From: Thinopyrum elongatum | Lineage: Eukaryota > Streptophyta > Magnoliopsida > Poales > Poaceae | Length of the DNA stretch: 64,000 nt | Assembly (NCBI GenBank): GCA_011799875.1 | Contig: CM022298.1 | Coordinates: forward strand, 194,144,423 to 194,208,422 | Direction: 5' to 3' | Part shown: piece by piece, positions 1-11,500 of the stretch | Layout of the letters: every line of letters starts with the position of its first letter | How positions within the stretch are numbered: the stretch's first letter is position 1 | Program-made: the position numbers and the translations under genes | Notes under the pieces: generated by a model | What the model saw: the letters and a program-made list of their open reading frames with translations, nothing else | Told to the model about the DNA's origin: nothing | The model's database searches: none

Positions 1-2737
1 ATGTGGCGGCACCGTGTCACTGACACGCGGGCCCCACCGCCTAGTTAATTAACTAAAATGTTTAATAAATAAAAAACTAATTAGTTAACTAAATGAGACA
101 CTAACATGTGGGCCCACTCCTTAATTAACCCTCTGTTAGTCTAAATTAACTCTGTTAAAGTCACAGAGGCTGACATGTGGGTCCCACTGGACCCACATGT
201 TAGGTTTGACCGGAACAGCCGACTGTTGACTTGCTGATGTCAGCATTACATCATGCTGACATCATAATTCAATTTTCTGTAAACAAAAATAATTCCAGAA
301 AATCAATGAATCTTTAAAAATTAATAACTTTTAAACCGTAGCTCAGATCGAAAAAGTTAAAACACGAAAGTTGCTCAGAATGACGAGACGAGTCTGATCG
401 TGCCGTATGTTTTGATGTCGGAACCTCCTACGTAGAAGAACTCGTAACTCCGAGCTCGATTCCGGTCGATGAATAGTGCACACACACCGATTAATAATCC
501 CCGGTTAATTCTAAAAATAACCAAAATGACTTAGAATCATACTTAGGCAACCTGCATTGCATCATAGCATCACACGCACCGTGTTGCATCTGTTTGCATT
601 ATATTTACTTGTTTCCTCCCCCTCTTCTCTTACGGTAGACCCCGACGTTGCCGTAGCTCCTGAGGCAGACGCCGCTCCGGAGTACGACTACGTCCCCGAC
701 GACCCTGCCCTTGCCGTCGAGCAGACAGGCAAGCACCCCCATTTTGAGCATTCCGATATCACCTATTCTCTTCCCTCTTATGCTTGCATTAGATGTTATT
801 GTTGCTGTTACCATCCCATATCTGTTGCATAGCCTGTTTAATTGTAGCCTACTGTTGATACCTGCCTGTTATCCTAAACTGTTTAGATAGGATGGGTAGA
901 GCCTGATCAGAGACCCACTTGTCCCGACTGCCCCGCTGGACTCTCAGAAGACCCGAGCAACGGGATCGAAGATCAGACCCGGGCACCGCACGTCACTTCC
1001 CCCTATGTTGCTCGACACTGCTGGGTTACTATCGAGTGCCGAGGGTGATACCTCGTCAGCACTTCTGATGATAACCTTGTAGGTTAGTTAATCGGTCGTG
1101 GTAAGTGAGGGTGATTCCTCCTACACCACCCCCGATACCGACGCCGTCGCGCAACCTCTCAAGTGTGGACCTCGAGGGTGATTCCTCCTTCGTTCACCTT
1201 GATGATATCATCGAGCGGGAATTCCATCGAGGGTGATTCCTCAGGGTTCCCCTTTGGTGTCAGACACACTGAGACTTGGTTATTATGACTGAACACTAAA
1301 CCATGATACTATGATACTAAAGACGGGTCGGCCCCGAGGGGTACCCACGTGAGCATGAATGCGACGTGATGTGGAGTCGGGTTGACCTGAGAGGTGCCCG
1401 CGAGATAACTACGAGGCGTGGCCGGGCATTCTTAGCCCTTGTCGCAAGTCCTCGAGACGGGGCGACGGGGTCACATCGATCGTGAGTCTCTACTCGTTAC
1501 CGCGCGCTCCTAATCCACTACGGTTTGGATATTTGATCCGAGGGGCCTCTGGCCCGATAGCACTAACCATCACGTGGGCATAGTATGGGCGTTCCGCGTC
1601 GTATACTTCAGTCGAAGCTTAATAGACATCAGCGACTGAGCGGCGCGCGCTGGATTGGACTGGTTACGCAACCGCGCTTGTATTAAGGGGTTGCTAGGTC
1701 TGCTTCCGGCCGCCCACGCAACACGCAGGAGTTCCCGGGGTGAAGGCCCAAAACCCCTAAGGGCATAGGTTAGACCGGCGTGCTGACCTCTCTGTTAAGT
1801 ATTTGGTCGGGTTGCGGCGTGTTGCTTAGCCGAGGCCGGGCATGACCCAGAAAAGTGTGTCCGGCCGGAGTTAAGCGAGCGTGGTGGGTAAGTTGGTGCA
1901 CCCCTGCAGCGAAGAAACTTCTATCGATAGCCTGTCCTACGGTAACAGACACTCGGAGTTGTATCCCGATCGGTACAACTAGAACATGACATGAGATGAG
2001 AACTGGATAGTACGGCTCTGGGATTGCTTTCTCGCAGGGAGTCAAGGAAGAATCTCTGGTCGAGGTTGATGACTTTACTACTATACTTTACATTATGTTA
2101 TTCTGCTCTCTTCTAGTGCTGCGAGACCGTTGAAGATGTTGAAGATGCTAGTCTTCGATAGGACTAGGCTTTCCCCCTCTATTCTGGCATTTCTGCAGCC
2201 CAGTCCACATATACATCCCCCTTTGAAAATGTTGCATATGTAGTGTAGATCCTTGCTTGCTGAGTACTTCGGATGAGTACTCACGTTTGCTTTATTTTCC
2301 TTTTCCCCCTTTATCCATTTGTCGCATCCAGACGACGGAGCCCCTGAGCCAGATGTCCCCATCGACGACCACTACTACTACCAGCCCGGAGAGTACTACT
2401 ACTACGAGGAGCCGTCTGACGACCAGGAGTAGGATCGGAGGGTCCAGGGCAGGAGGCCCACGCCTTTTCGATCGAAGTTTTATTTTGCCCCGCCTCTATG
2501 AAGGCTTATCTCTATGTTCTGTAATATATCTGTACCCAGATATCTGACGCTTCCGCTGACACTTGTATGCCATCGAGCTATGTATTCGAGCCCTCGAGGC
2601 CCTGGCTTGTAATATTAAGCTTGTATGAATTTATTTATGTTTTAGAGTTGTGTTGTGATATCTTCAAGTGAGTCCTTAGGCTTGATCGTGTGCATTTGCG
2701 TGTATGATTAGTGCACGATTAAGCCGGGGTCATCACA
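1..2737 (+). repeat. 5' LTR of the chromovirus (right 2.7 kb)
   Basis: It aligns base for base with 10,212-12,947, with one net single-base length difference near 1,011. The right end is ...CATCACA, followed directly by the primer site. It contains four copies of GAGGGTGATnCCTC (about 1,040-1,245), a hairpin at 2,261-2,283 (arms TGAGTAC/GTACTCA) and the exon-like segments at 639-728 and 2,332-2,432. Small ORFs such as 557-832 read across a predicted splice site and are not called as genes. Confidence 0.93.
639..2432 (+). other. Candidate spliced ORF inside the LTR (two exon-like segments)
   Basis: Segment A (639-728, 90 nt) follows a pyrimidine-rich tract ending GGTAG and ends ACAG|GCAAGC, which fits a GC-AG intron donor. 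Segment B (2,332-2,432) follows a pyrimidine-rich tract ending CATCCAG and ends in TAG. Both junctions are phase 1, so the frame carries through. The encoded peptide is acidic and, in B, tyrosine-rich. Equivalent segments lie at 10,850-10,939 and 12,542-12,642 (3' LTR) and at 58,706-58,795 and 60,392-60,495 (solo LTR). The 3' LTR copy has lost the second acceptor G. No convincing upstream coding exon was found. This could equally be chance or a leader intron; the function is unknown. Confidence 0.25.
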
Positions 2738-2740
2738 GGT

Positions 2741-2752
2741 TGGTATCAGAGC
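2741..2752 (+). other. Primer binding site (tRNA-iMet type)
   Basis: TGGTATCAGAGC lies 3 bases after the 5' LTR end. It is the usual plant primer site complementary to the 3' end of initiator methionine tRNA. The following ~380 bases, to the ORF at 3,130, are an untranslated leader in which I see no gene. Confidence 0.93.
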
Positions 2753-3129
2753 CGACTGCCTCTAGGAGTCCCCCTTTCCAACTCTTTGGCCGAAGTTGAG
2801 TCTAGTGGTCCAAAACTGATTTTACTAACTTGGCTGTGTGGCTTACGGGCCCACGTCGCCAATTGGGTGATATTAGGATCTTTTATTCCTCGTCTTTACT
2901 CTGGGACTCTGATCTCTCTTCTATTCGGGTTTAATAAAATTTACTAACACCGACACTTAGGATCTCGATAATTCTATCCATCCGGAGAGCCGGATTCAGT
3001 GCGATTTCCCTGTCTTTGATCTGATTAGTCTGATAATCATTTCCTTTCCATTGTTTTGTTTAAACTTTCCCTTCGGGATCTGTTATGTTTCTCGTCGTCA
3101 AATGACAATCCTGAATCTTCTTATTTCAG

Positions 3130-3900
3130 ATGGACCGTCTGTTTCCACCTCACCCTGCGACGCAGCTTGTGCTTCGCACCTGTGCTCGAGACGTCCCTGG
3201 GTTTCCAGCTGTTCTGATCGCCCTCCTGATCAGGCTGGGATACCGCTGGTGCCCCGAGTACATGGTCTACGAGGTTTATCGTGAGTTCAACCAGGAGCAA
3301 TACTATGCTGATGTTCGCATCTACGATCAGCAGGATGACTCAGGCACTGAGCTACACTGTTTTCACGGTATCGGCGTGACGATTGAGATGGCAGTCCATG
3401 ATGCCGCCTACTCTGCTGTCGCACGTCTTCGAGGACAGTTCAGTGCTGACTTGGATTTCTCTGAGTATCGGTACATTCCGTACGCCCCTGCTGGAGATGC
3501 TTCTGGATTCTACACAGCTGTTTGTGCCCCGTACGAGCCTCGTCGCTACGATCCTCGAGTTCTGATTCACTGTACTCAGGCTCTGGATCGCACTGTTCGG
3601 GCTCTTGCTGTCGAGTTGTTCGCCACTCGAGCACGACTATACGAGGCTATGATGCAGTTGCTACCAGCTGTTCGTGCAGGGATACATCCGAAGCACATTC
3701 TTTACCCGAGCAGGACCGAGATGCCATTAGGGATCGATTGGCCTGCTGTGGGAGGTCACACGCCTGCACGTGGACCTCTTCTTACAGTTCGAGACCGGGT
3801 TCTGCATCAGAGTGCACATGGAGCGCAGGATCCTTCTGCGATGAACGTCCGTCGTCCGCACTTGCAGCTACCCCGTTTCAGTGGTTTTCTCCGACGTTGA
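3130..3900 (+). CDS. Extra 256-aa ORF upstream of gag, unknown function
   Basis: An open frame of 256 codons lies between the primer site and gag, on the same strand as the element. It is unbroken, whereas gag and pol next to it carry at least six lesions. I do not recognise it as a standard retroelement protein. Residues ~27-105 run as a helix, then strands around YMVYEVYREF and YYADVRIYD, then GIGVTIEMAVHDAAYSAV. By eye this resembles the helix-strand-strand-strand-helix layout of a double-stranded-RNA-binding domain, but the usual basic KKxAK residues at the start of the last helix are replaced by acidic ones. The C-terminal half has a helix-rich stretch (RALAVELFATRARLYEAMMQ). The start was taken as the first ATG after the leader. 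The dsRNA-binding reading is inference only. Confidence 0.6.
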   Translation: MDRLFPPHPATQLVLRTCARDVPGFPAVLIALLIRLGYRWCPEYMVYEVYREFNQEQYYADVRIYDQQDDSGTELHCFHGIGVTIEMAVHDAAYSAVARLRGQFSADLDFSEYRYIPYAPAGDASGFYTAVCAPYEPRRYDPRVLIHCTQALDRTVRALAVELFATRARLYEAMMQLLPAVRAGIHPKHILYPSRTEMPLGIDWPAVGGHTPARGPLLTVRDRVLHQSAHGAQDPSAMNVRRPHLQLPRFSGFLRR

Positions 3901-4144
3901 TGTAGCCTTTGCTATGTCTCGTTGTGTACTTCCTTACCGCGTGCCTGCGCGCCGCCTAGCATGTCTAGCTTTAGAATTTGCGCCGTAGTGCTGCCCGAAT
4001 GTAACCGATGCTGTATGGATATGTATGACTTAATGACTACTATTAAGCATCTGCTGTACTATTTAAATTCCGTCACGTTACATCATGCATGACGCTTTAC
4101 ACTCGCATTGGCTTCTGCTAAACTACCCCTGTTGATTTAGCAGG

Positions 4145-5181
4145 ATGGCTGACAACAATCCACCTCCGCCGCCGCCACCTGACTATATGGCTGTGATGAT
4201 GCAACAGTTCGAACTCAACCGCCAATTCATGACGGGGATTATGCAGCAATTCCCCCGTCCCAATGTCGACCAGCCACTACCTTCCATCACCTTGCCAGAA
4301 TTTATGTGACTTAACCCGTCGTTCTTTCGCAACATAGTCAATCCACTGGATGCCGATGATTGGCTGCGTGACATCTCCCATGAGATGGAGTCTGCTGGTG
4401 TCGCCCAGGTCAACTATGTCACCTTTGCGACATACCTTCTAAAGGGTCCCGCATCACAGTGGTGGGCTACTCATCGACAGACCCTACCACCTGGTACCGT
4501 CATCACTTGGGCAGAATTCAAGATTGCTTTCCGTGCCCGCTATATTCCTCAAGCTGTCATAGCTCGGAAGAAGGCCGAGTTCCGTAACCTCGTACAAGGC
4601 AACAAGTCTGTGGAAGTATATCAGCGCGAGTTTCTGGACTTGTCTCGCTACGCTGAAGAGGATGTTCCCACTGATGACCGAAGGCAGGAGAAATTCCGCG
4701 AAGGGCTGCACCATGACATTCAGTTAGCCCTGCTTGTTCAAGACTACTCTGATTTCGCCACCTTGGTGAATAAGGCTATTATGGTCGAGACTGGATTGAA
4801 GAAGCACAAATAAGCTACTAGACGCACTCGTGAGATGGGCTCATCTTCGGGCTCGTCCTCCCAGAAGCGCCGCATTTGGATACCACAGAGCATGTACCGT
4901 CCAGCAGCACCAGTACACAGGCCTTCCTATGCTGCACCTCATCTGCCTCCTCCACCGCCGAGGCAGCCTCTGCAAGCTCCAGCACCTCGAGCTCCTGCAC
5001 CACGTCCTGACAATGGACTATGCTTCAAGTGTGGCCAGCCAGGTCACCGTGCCAGAGATTGCTCTCAGATTCAGAATCAGTTGGCTCTTCCTTCTGCCGG
5101 CCGTGGTAGTGGCCGTGGGATTCTCAGCCTCGTTACAGCAATGCCAGACCTTCTTATGGTCGTGGGCAGGTCTTCCATGTC
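4145..5181 (+). pseudogene. gag of the chromovirus, broken
   Basis: The start is ATG 4,145, with a proline-rich N-terminus followed by a retrotransposon gag domain (SQWWATHRQTLPPGTVITWA) and a CCHC zinc knuckle (CFKCGQPGHRARDC, about 5,021-5,062) that would bind element RNA in the capsid particle. Lesions are: in-frame TGA at 4,307 (consistent with CGA to TGA), in-frame TAA at 4,811, and a frame change near 5,115-5,122 just after the zinc knuckle, equivalent to loss of one base. Reading resumes in the shifted frame toward the protease. No full-length Gag can be made without suppressing these. Confidence 0.85.
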
Positions 5182-5184
5182 AAC

Positions 5185-8100
5185 ATGAATGAAGACCCCG
5201 AACAACCAGCAACCGTGATGGGTACACTTCTTGTTAATTCAGTACCTGCAACTGTTTTATTTGATTCAGGAGCATCGCATTCATTCATGTCAGAACAATT
5301 TGCACTCCTGCATGATGTTAAGTGCGAAACACTACAACATCCGTTAGTAGTAAACACTCCCGCGGGATGATGCCGAACTTCTATATTCAGCCCCCAAGTC
5401 ACTGTTGAGATTGAAGGGTTGCATTTTCATGCAAACCCCATTATCCTACAATCTTCAAAGATTGACCTTATTCTCGGAATGGATTGGTTGAAGGCTCATT
5501 ATGCCTCAATCAATTGCGCCACTAAAGTTGTACACCTTCTGCACCCATCGAATGAGAGAGTGAATTATCAAGCTCATATCACTCAGAACGCCGAGGCTCA
5601 GATCTATGCCTTGAACGCGTTGAACGCTTCTCCACTTGAGGGGATCGAGAACATCCCAGTTGTCTGTGACTTCCCGGATGTTTTTCCAGAAGAACTTCCA
5701 GGAATACCCCCTACTAGAGCTGTCGAGTTCGTCATCGACTTGAAGCCTGGCACCACTCCTATTGCGAAGCGTCCCTACAAGATGCCTCCGCACCATCTTA
5801 TCGAGCTTAAGGAAGAGATTGATAAATCCTTAAGGAAAGGTTTCATTCGCCCTAGTTCCTCTGCCTGGGGAGCACCGTCTCTCTTTGTCAAGAAGAAAGA
5901 TGGTACGAATAGGTTGGTCCAAGATTACCGTCCTATCAACCAGGCAACCATTCAGAATAAATATCCGCTTCCCCGGATCAATGACTTATATGATCAACTT
6001 GCTGGATCTTCGGTATTCTCTAAACTCGACTTGAGGTTGGGTTATCACCAGATCCGAGTCCGAGAAGAGGATATTCCAAAGACCGCATTCGTTACTCGAT
6101 ATGGCTCCTATGAGTAGACCGTCATGTCATTTGGCCTAACGAATGCTCCGGCTACGTTCTCCCGTCTGATGAATTACATATTCATGGACTACCTCGAAAA
6201 GTTTGTCGTGGTATATCTGGACGATATCCTATTATATTCGAAGAATAAGGAAGAACATGCCGAGCATCTTCGCCTTGTTCTGGAGAGGCTTCGAGAGCAC
6301 AAGTTATATGCCAAATATTCCAAATGTGAATTCTGGCTTTCTGAAGTGACCTACCTTGGACATGTCATTTCCAAGGACGGTATTGCCGTTAACCCGGAGC
6401 GTGTTCAGGCTATCCTTGACTGGACTCCTCCGAAGAATGCCAAGCAAGTCCGAAGCTTTCTCGGTCTAGTTAGTTATTGCCGACGATTCATCGAGAACTT
6501 CTCCAAGATCGCCAAGCCCCAGACTAATCTGCTACACAAAGGCGTTAAGTTTGAGTGGACAGACAAATGTCACGAAAGTTTCCAGACCCTCAAGGACAAG
6601 CTTACTTCTGCTCCAGTGCTTGCTCCTCCTGATTCTCGCAAGGACTTTGTCATATACTACGACGCCTCTCGTCAGGGATTAGGCTGTGTCCTAATGCAAG
6701 AACGAAGAGTGATTGCGTATGCTTCACGTCAATTGCGTCCGCATGAAGAAAATTATCCGGTGCATGATCTTGAACTTGCTGCAGTGATCTATGCATTAAA
6801 GTTATGGCGACATTACCTTCTGGGTAATCGGTGTGAGATTTATACCGATCACCAGAGTCCGAAATACTTGTTCACCCAACCGGATCTTAATCTCCGTCAG
6901 CAACGATGGTTGGAAACAATTACGTACTATGACTGTGGTATTTCATATACCCCGGGCAAGGCTAATGTAATGGCCGATGCCCTGAGCCGCAAGTCATATT
7001 GCAACAACCTCATGGTTAGGCGAGCTCAACCTCGTCTCTATGCAGAATTAAATCAGCTGAACCTGCGAATTGTTCCCCAAGGTTCCCTTAATAACCTTGT
7101 GGTACAGCCAGACCTTCAAAATGCCGTTAAGGAAGCGCAAGCCAAAGATGCTGAGATTGACCTAATGAAGAAAGAGCTTCATCTAGATAAGTACCGGGAT
7201 TTCTCAGTTGCTGAAGATGGAACACTATATTTCAGAGACCGCATTGTAGTACCTCGCTTCGAGCTGATGACTGACAAAGTCATGAAGGAGGCTCATGATA
7301 CACCGCTGTCTATCCATCCGGGTAGCACTAAGATGTATCGCGATCTCCGACAGAGGTACTGGTGGTCTAGAATGAAGCAGGATATTGCTCGATATGTTGC
7401 TGAATGTGACGTATGTCGTCGCGTGAAAGCAGAACATCAGAAGCCTGCTGGTATTCTTCAACCACTCCTATTCCTCTATGGAAGTGGGATAAAGTGCAGA
7501 TGGATTTCATTACTGGTCTTCCCAAGTCTCAGAAAGGTCACGACGCTATTCTTGTCGTCGTCGATCAACTTTCCAAGGTTGCTCATTTCCTACCTGTCAA
7601 GGAGACTATCACTGCTAGCCAGCTTGCAGAGCTGTATATTTCCAGAATCGTTTCACTCCATGGTATTCCGAAGGAGATCAGTTCAGACCGTGGCGGTCTT
7701 TTCACGTCCAAGTTCTGGGAAAGTTTTCAAGAAGCTATGGGAACTCACATTACATGGAGTTCAGCTTATCATCCCCAATCCCAAGGCCAAGTTGAGCGCG
7801 TTAATCAAGTGCTTGAAGACATGCTTCGAGCCTGTGTTATATCCTTCGGAAAGAAATGGGAGGAATCTCTCCCGTATGCCGAGTTCTCTTATAACAACAG
7901 CTATCAAGCCAGCTTGAAAATGGCCCCCTTCGAAGTGCTCTATGGACGTAAGTGTCGAACCCCTCTGAATTGGTCAAAAACTGGGGAACGACCTCTTGTT
8001 GGACCGGACATTATTCAACACGCTGAAGAACAAGTCAGAATTGTCCGGGAGAATCTCAAAGCAGCTCAGGACCGCCACAAGAGCAATTACGATCGCAAGC

Positions 8101-8552
8101 GATGGGGTCTGACTTATCAACCAGGTGATCAAGCTTATCTGCGTGTCACTCCTATGAAAGGCACCCGTTGTTTCGGAATCAAGGGCAAGCTAGCTCCTCG
8201 CTATATTGGTCCCTTTCGCATTGTTGCCAGACGTGGACAGGTGGCTTATAAATTGGAGTTGCCGCCACAATTCTCTCATATTCATGATGTCTTCCACGTG
8301 TCGCAACTTCGCAAATGCTTCAAGGAATCTCTGCACCGCGTAGTGGATCACGAGATGCTTCAGTTGCAAGATGACTTATCTTATAAGGAGCATCCGATCC
8401 GCATCCTTGATGAAGCTGAACGTCGAACTCGTCAGAAGACGACCAAGTTCCTGAAAGTGCAGTGGTCAAATCACACTGAAGATGAAGCCACTTGGGAACG
8501 CGAGGATCATCTTCGCAAAGAATATCCCGGCCTATTTCCTTCTACCTCCTAA
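5185..8552 (+). pseudogene. pol of the chromovirus: protease, RT, RNase H, integrase, chromodomain; broken
   Basis: Domains in order: aspartic protease with the active-site motif FDSGASHSFM (about 5,257); reverse transcriptase with YLDDILLYS (YLDD at 6,214-6,225); RNase H with [15 protein letters not shown] and ADALSRK; integrase with an HHCC zinc finger (...CDVCRRVK) and core motifs around [17 protein letters not shown] and QGQVERVNQ; and a chromodomain over roughly 8,380-8,540 (KVQWSNHTEDEATWERED). Lesions are in-frame TGA at 5,368, in-frame TAG at 6,115 just before the [11 protein letters not shown] motif, and a frame change near 7,465 between the integrase zinc finger and core, equivalent to one lost base in a C run. 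The chromodomain is known in this clade to direct insertion toward marked chromatin. Confidence 0.9.
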
Positions 8553-8576
8553 ATTCTCGGGACGAGAATTTCTTTT

Positions 8577-8589
8577 AGAGGAGGAGAAC
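8577..8589 (+). other. Polypurine tract
   Basis: AGAGGAGGAGAAC sits immediately before the 3' LTR start TGTAACACCC and would prime plus-strand DNA synthesis in an active copy. Confidence 0.85.
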
Positions 8590-8590
8590 T

Positions 8591-11500
8591 TGTAACACCC
8601 CTGTGTAACTACCACTGTGGTCAGCTGCTAATATTGCCAAGTCATATCATTTGCAGTGCCTAGTCATAGTGGTTAACCAAAATAATTCAAACTCCATTTT
8701 GAAAATCAACTCAAGTTTATAAGTGAAATATGAAGTTGATCAAACACTGTTGAAAAAATGTTCATTAATTGGCAAATAATCCAGGAACATTTATAAATCC
8801 AAGATCAATATAATTGGAGTAAACTAAGTGACTCAAACAAATTGAAACAGCATCAAAAAAGAATTATTAAATCTATTTAAAATCATATTAAATTCAAATG
8901 GAATCCAAATCTGTCCAAACCAGTTTTTGGTGAAAGGTAATATTGCCCTGCAATAATTGGACCAACTCTCACATTTTTCAAAAATGCACAAGTGGTCTAA
9001 ACTTTTTGCAACAGAAAAGAAAAGAGAAAGCAGAAACAGAAAATAAGGAAAAATGGAAAAGGCCTATTCGTTACTGTGCACTTAGGCCTGTTATCTACAG
9101 AGTTCGGCCCAGCCCATCCGGAGGTCTCCTCCCTCCTTCCGTGCGCTGTCGCGCCCGCGCGCCGACACGCCGTCGCCCAGCCTCGCTGTCGGCCATCCGT
9201 CGGTTGTCGGCGAGGATAAGGGTTGCCCGAGCTCCTCCCTCTCCTCCGCAACCCTAGACGCCCTCAGATCTCGTCCTCTCTCTCGTTTTCTCCCTCCCGC
9301 ACAAGTCGCCCGTTGCCGACGACATGGCTGAGCTAGCCGGCATGGCCACCGACCACCCCAGCACCTGAGGCCGAGCTCGATCGCTCCGCCAGCTCCTTCT
9401 CCTTCTTCTCCGCCTGCTGATTCAAGCGCTGCGCCACCACAGCGCGGGGATCGAACGCTTCTTCATCTACGGTCGCCGGCGCAACTCCGACGAATGCCGG
9501 CGAACTGCTGCTACTAAGCTATCACCGGGCCTTCGTGCGCCTCCACGGTGAGCAGTAGCATCTTTCCCCTCTCTTTCCCGCCTGTTTGCGCCACCGTAGC
9601 ACCGTAGCCATCGCCACCCAAAGGCGTCGCCGCCGTGGAGCTCGCCGCCGTGGCAACAGCTTCTCTCATAGCCACATGAGTGCGGGAACACACTCAGCGC
9701 CTCCGCGCGGTTCCAACGCCACCGCTAGCATGAACCCCCATGTCCTGCACCTCTGGATCCGTCGATGGCCGATTCCGACGTCCGTCGGCGATGACCTGGC
9801 GCTCGTCTCCGGCCGTTTCCGCTCGCGCTAGTAGGCCAGATCGACGCGGCACTCTTCCCCCTTTCGAACGCGCTACTCCGCACGCCAAACGGTTGCCGGG
9901 GCTGCGATTCCGACCACCCTCCGAACTCCGGCGCCGCCCGCGAGCTCACCGTCGACGACTCCGGTCGATTCCGGTGGCGAGACCTCTCCCACTCGACGGG
10001 TGAGTCCCCTAGCTATCGAATGCACCTAGCTACGGCTCGAACCGAGCCCTGTGGGCATTTTCCGACGAGCTCCGGCGAGAAACCGCCACTAGAATGGTCG
10101 CCGGAGTAACTCCGGCGACCCAGCCGACGTGGACAGGCCTGGGGCCACCCCAGTGACACTGCCAGTGGACCCCGCCGGCCCCGTTGACTGGTTTGACCAG
10201 TCAACGCGCTGACGTGGCGGTACCGTGTCACTGACACGCGGGCCCCACCGCCCAGTTAATTAACTAAAACATTTAATAAATAAAAAACTAATTAGTTAAC
10301 TAAATGAGACACTGACATGTGGGCCCACTCCTTAATTAACCCTCTGTTAGTCTAAATTAACTCTGTTAAAGTCACAGAGGCTGACATGTGGGTCCCACTG
10401 GACCCACATGTCAGGTTTGACCGGAACAACCGACTGTTGACTTGCTGATGTCAGCATTACATCATGCTGATGTCATAATTCAATTTTCTGTAAATAAAAA
10501 TAATTCCAGAAAATCAATAAATCTTTAAAAATTAATAACTTTTAAACCGTAGCTCAGATCGAAAAAGTTAAAACACGAAAGTTGCTCAGAACAACGAGAC
10601 GAGTCTGATCGTGCCATCTGTTTCGATGTCGGAACCTCCTATGTAGAAGAACTCGTAACTCCGAGCTCGATTCCGGCTGATGAATAGTGCACACACACCG
10701 ATTAATAATCCCCGGTTAATTCTAAAAATAACCAAAATGACTTAGAATCATACTTAGGCAACCTGCACTGCATCATAGCATCACACGCACCGTGTTGCAT
10801 CTGTTTGCATTATATTTACTTGTTTCCTCCCCCTCTTCTCTTACGGTAGACCCCGACGTTGCCGTAGCTCCTGAGGCAGACGCCGCTCCGGAGTACGACT
10901 ACGTCCCCGACGACCCTGCCCTTGCCGTCGAGCAGACAGGCAAGCACCCCCATTTTGAGCATTCCGATATCACCTATTCTCTTCCCTCTTATGCTTGCAT
11001 TAGATGTTACTACTGCTGTTACCATCCTATATCTGTTGCATAGCCTGTTTAATTGTAGCCTACTGTTGATACCTGCCTGTTATCCTAAACTGTTTAGATA
11101 GGATGGGTAGAGCCTGATCAGAGACCCACTTGTCCCGACTGCCCCGCTGGACTCTCAGAAGACCCGAGCAACGGGATTGAAGATCAGACCCGGGCACCGC
11201 ACGTCACTTCCCCCTACGTTCTCGACACTGTTGGGTTACTATCGAGTGCCGAGGGTGATACCTCGTCAGCACTTCTGATGATAACCTTGTAGGTTAGTTA
11301 ATCGGTCGTGGTAAGCGAGGGTGATTCCTCCTACACCACCCCCGATACCGACGCCGTCGTGCAACCTCTCAAGTGTGGACCTCGAGGGTGATTCCTCCTT
11401 CGTTCACCTTGATGATATCATCGAGTGGGAATTCCATCGAGGGTGATTCCTCAGGGTTCCCCTTTGGTGTTAGACACACTGAGACTTGGTTATTATGACT

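Noticed and set aside
557..832. 91-codon LTR frame, also in the other two LTR copies
   Set aside because: It reads across the predicted acceptor and donor of segment A, and the flanking residues are not coding-like; only the segment itself is kept as a candidate.
9467..10237. Several GC-rich frames in the 3' LTR
   Set aside because: Not conserved in the solo LTR copy and arginine-rich from base composition.
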